From Bacillota bacterium (GTDB lineage Bacteria > Bacillota > Clostridia > Acetivibrionales > DSM-1351): DNA of 64,000 bases. The DNA lies in assembly GCA_023390335.1 (NCBI GenBank), contig JAEWCZ010000024.1:62001-126000 (forward strand), in the 5' to 3' direction. Positions 63,053 through 64,000 of the stretch are shown here, piece by piece (the first letter of the stretch is position 1; each line of letters opens with the position of its first letter). The translations under genes were made by a program, and so were the position numbers. Under the pieces are notes generated by a model. The model saw only the letters and a program-made list of their open reading frames with translations, did not search any database and was not told the DNA's origin.

Positions 63053-64000
63053 ATGTTCAATAGGTTTAGAAGTTTATTTTGTATTTTTTTAATATTGATA
63101 TTTTGCTGCATAGTCATTGCAGGTTGTGATAACAACAATAAACTATCAACTCAGGATAATAAAATAAAAATAGCTGTCATAGTTAAGAAAAAGGATACAA
63201 GCTTCTACTCTGTTGTAAGAATGGGTGCTGAGGCTGCTTCCAAGGAGTTTAACGTAGATATTAATTTTGATGGGCCCGTAAGTGAAAAGGATATTGAAGG
63301 TCAAATAAAGTTGGTAGAATATTCAATTAATAATAAATATAATGCTATTGTGTTGGCCGCAGGGGACTATAATAAGCTATCAGGCGTTGTTGATAAGGCA
63401 GCCTCAGTAAATATCCCGGTTATAATTATAGATTCTCAGCTTAACTCAGATCAGATAAAGGCTTTTGTGGGTACAGACAACATGGACGCTGGTATAAAAC
63501 TTGGACAAACTTTGATTAATAGAGTTGGACCTACGTGTAACATTGCTGTTATGAATTTTATCAAGGGTGCCGCATCCTCTGATTTGAGAGAACAAGGTGT
63601 TTTTAGTACCATAAAAAAATATCCAGAGGTTCAGGTTGCAGCTAACCTTTATTGTAATTCTGATGAGAATGTAGCATATCAACAGATAAAGAAAACAATT
63701 GAAGAAAATCCCGGCCTTAATGCTGTTGTATGCACTAATGCTCAGGGGACAGTCGGTGCTGCTCGTGCAGTAGAAGACAAGAATATGGCTGGAAAAATAA
63801 AAATTATTGGACTGGATAGTACCCCCGAAGAAGTAAGCTTTGTTGAAAAGGGAGTGATAGAGGCTTTGATAATTCAAAACCCGTTTAACATGGGGTATCT
63901 TGGCGTTAAATATGCCGTTGATTCCATATATAACAAATCGCTTCCCAAATCTACCAATACCGGTTTAACAATTATCGATAAGCAAAATATGTATTTGCCT
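63053..64000 (+). CDS. Periplasmic-binding-type sugar lipoprotein (3' truncated)
   Basis: The frame is open from the ATG at 63053 to the window end (316 residues). A lipoprotein signal peptide ends in VIAGC (Cys25). The mature part is a type I periplasmic binding protein like RbsB (KIAVIVKKKDTSFYSVVRMGAEAA in parts, NAIVLAAGDYNKL, AFVGTDNMDAGIKLG, NAVVCTNAQGTVGAARA, IIGLDSTPEEV). Sixteen bases behind the kinase stop, so likely in the same operon. It may serve import or present the ligand to the sensor. TGGAGG lies upstream. Confidence 0.92.
   Translation, partial: MFNRFRSLFCIFLILIFCCIVIAGCDNNNKLSTQDNKIKIAVIVKKKDTSFYSVVRMGAEAASKEFNVDINFDGPVSEKDIEGQIKLVEYSINNKYNAIVLAAGDYNKLSGVVDKAASVNIPVIIIDSQLNSDQIKAFVGTDNMDAGIKLGQTLINRVGPTCNIAVMNFIKGAASSDLREQGVFSTIKKYPEVQVAANLYCNSDENVAYQQIKKTIEENPGLNAVVCTNAQGTVGAARAVEDKNMAGKIKIIGLDSTPEEVSFVEKGVIEALIIQNPFNMGYLGVKYAVDSIYNKSLPKSTNTGLTIIDKQNMYLP

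Noticed and set aside
1..64000. CRISPR arrays, insertion sequences, integrases or phage genes
   Set aside because: No regular direct repeats with unique spacers and no transposase, integrase or phage structural protein was seen in any reading frame considered.

Overview
The window looks like chromosomal DNA of an anaerobic, endospore-forming, motile member of the Clostridia. The inference rests on low GC content, a six-gene Ech-type [NiFe] hydrogenase, sporulation genes (alpha/beta SASP, YyaC-, YtvI- and YtxC-type proteins), SD-led starts with frequent GTG/TTG, and MASE3/7TM histidine kinases. The flavour is that of cellulolytic cluster III clostridia (Ruminiclostridium-like), but no species call can be proven from here. 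No insertion sequence, phage or CRISPR array was seen.

Layout. 1-5 kb: a truncated membrane protein, a nucleotidyltransferase, an SH3-NlpC/P60 cell-wall hydrolase and a chemoreceptor. 5-15 kb: a MATE exporter, two hybrid-membrane histidine kinases (both ending in the same C-terminal tail), a solitary flagellin, arginine deiminase and a MEMO-AMMECR1 fusion. 15-21 kb: a large LTA-synthase-like protein, DeoD, tRNA-Val and tRNA-Thr with consensus promoters and terminators, a methyltransferase, a lipoprotein and a VOC protein. 21.5-27 kb: the rho-rpmE-yqhQ-prmC housekeeping block, with a Rho that carries a long Q/N-rich insert, then YtvI. 27.5-34.7 kb: echABCDEF followed by hypA, a TRIC/UPF0126 membrane protein and hypB, one energy-conserving hydrogenase and nickel-insertion region. 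34.7-42.5 kb: map, a PAS-PP2C phosphatase, YyaC, small membrane and redox proteins (rubredoxin, DUF1858, DUF438-hemerythrin-PAS), a C26 amidase and MscS. 42.5-54 kb: an imperfect palindromic element of about 240 bp, an ABC exporter, an orphan solute-binding lipoprotein, a DNRLRE protein, PAP2 phosphatase, small regulators, SASP, YtxC, a candidate small RNA and a P-loop/Asp23 fusion. 54-59.3 kb: an L-fucose catabolic operon (isomerase, kinase, aldolase) divergent from a DeoR-type regulator. 59.6-64 kb: a YesN/YesM-like two-component pair followed by a periplasmic-binding-type lipoprotein cut by the window end; with the fucose genes this forms a sugar sensing and catabolism region.

The most interesting items are the 42.5-kb palindromic element, the candidate small RNA at 52.9-53.1 kb, the prion-like Rho insert, the structured leader of the MASE3 kinase, the hydrogenase large subunit that is encoded already in its mature C-terminal form, and the P-loop/Asp23 fusion. 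Start codons were moved from the longest frame to the SD-supported codon where the sequence favours this.
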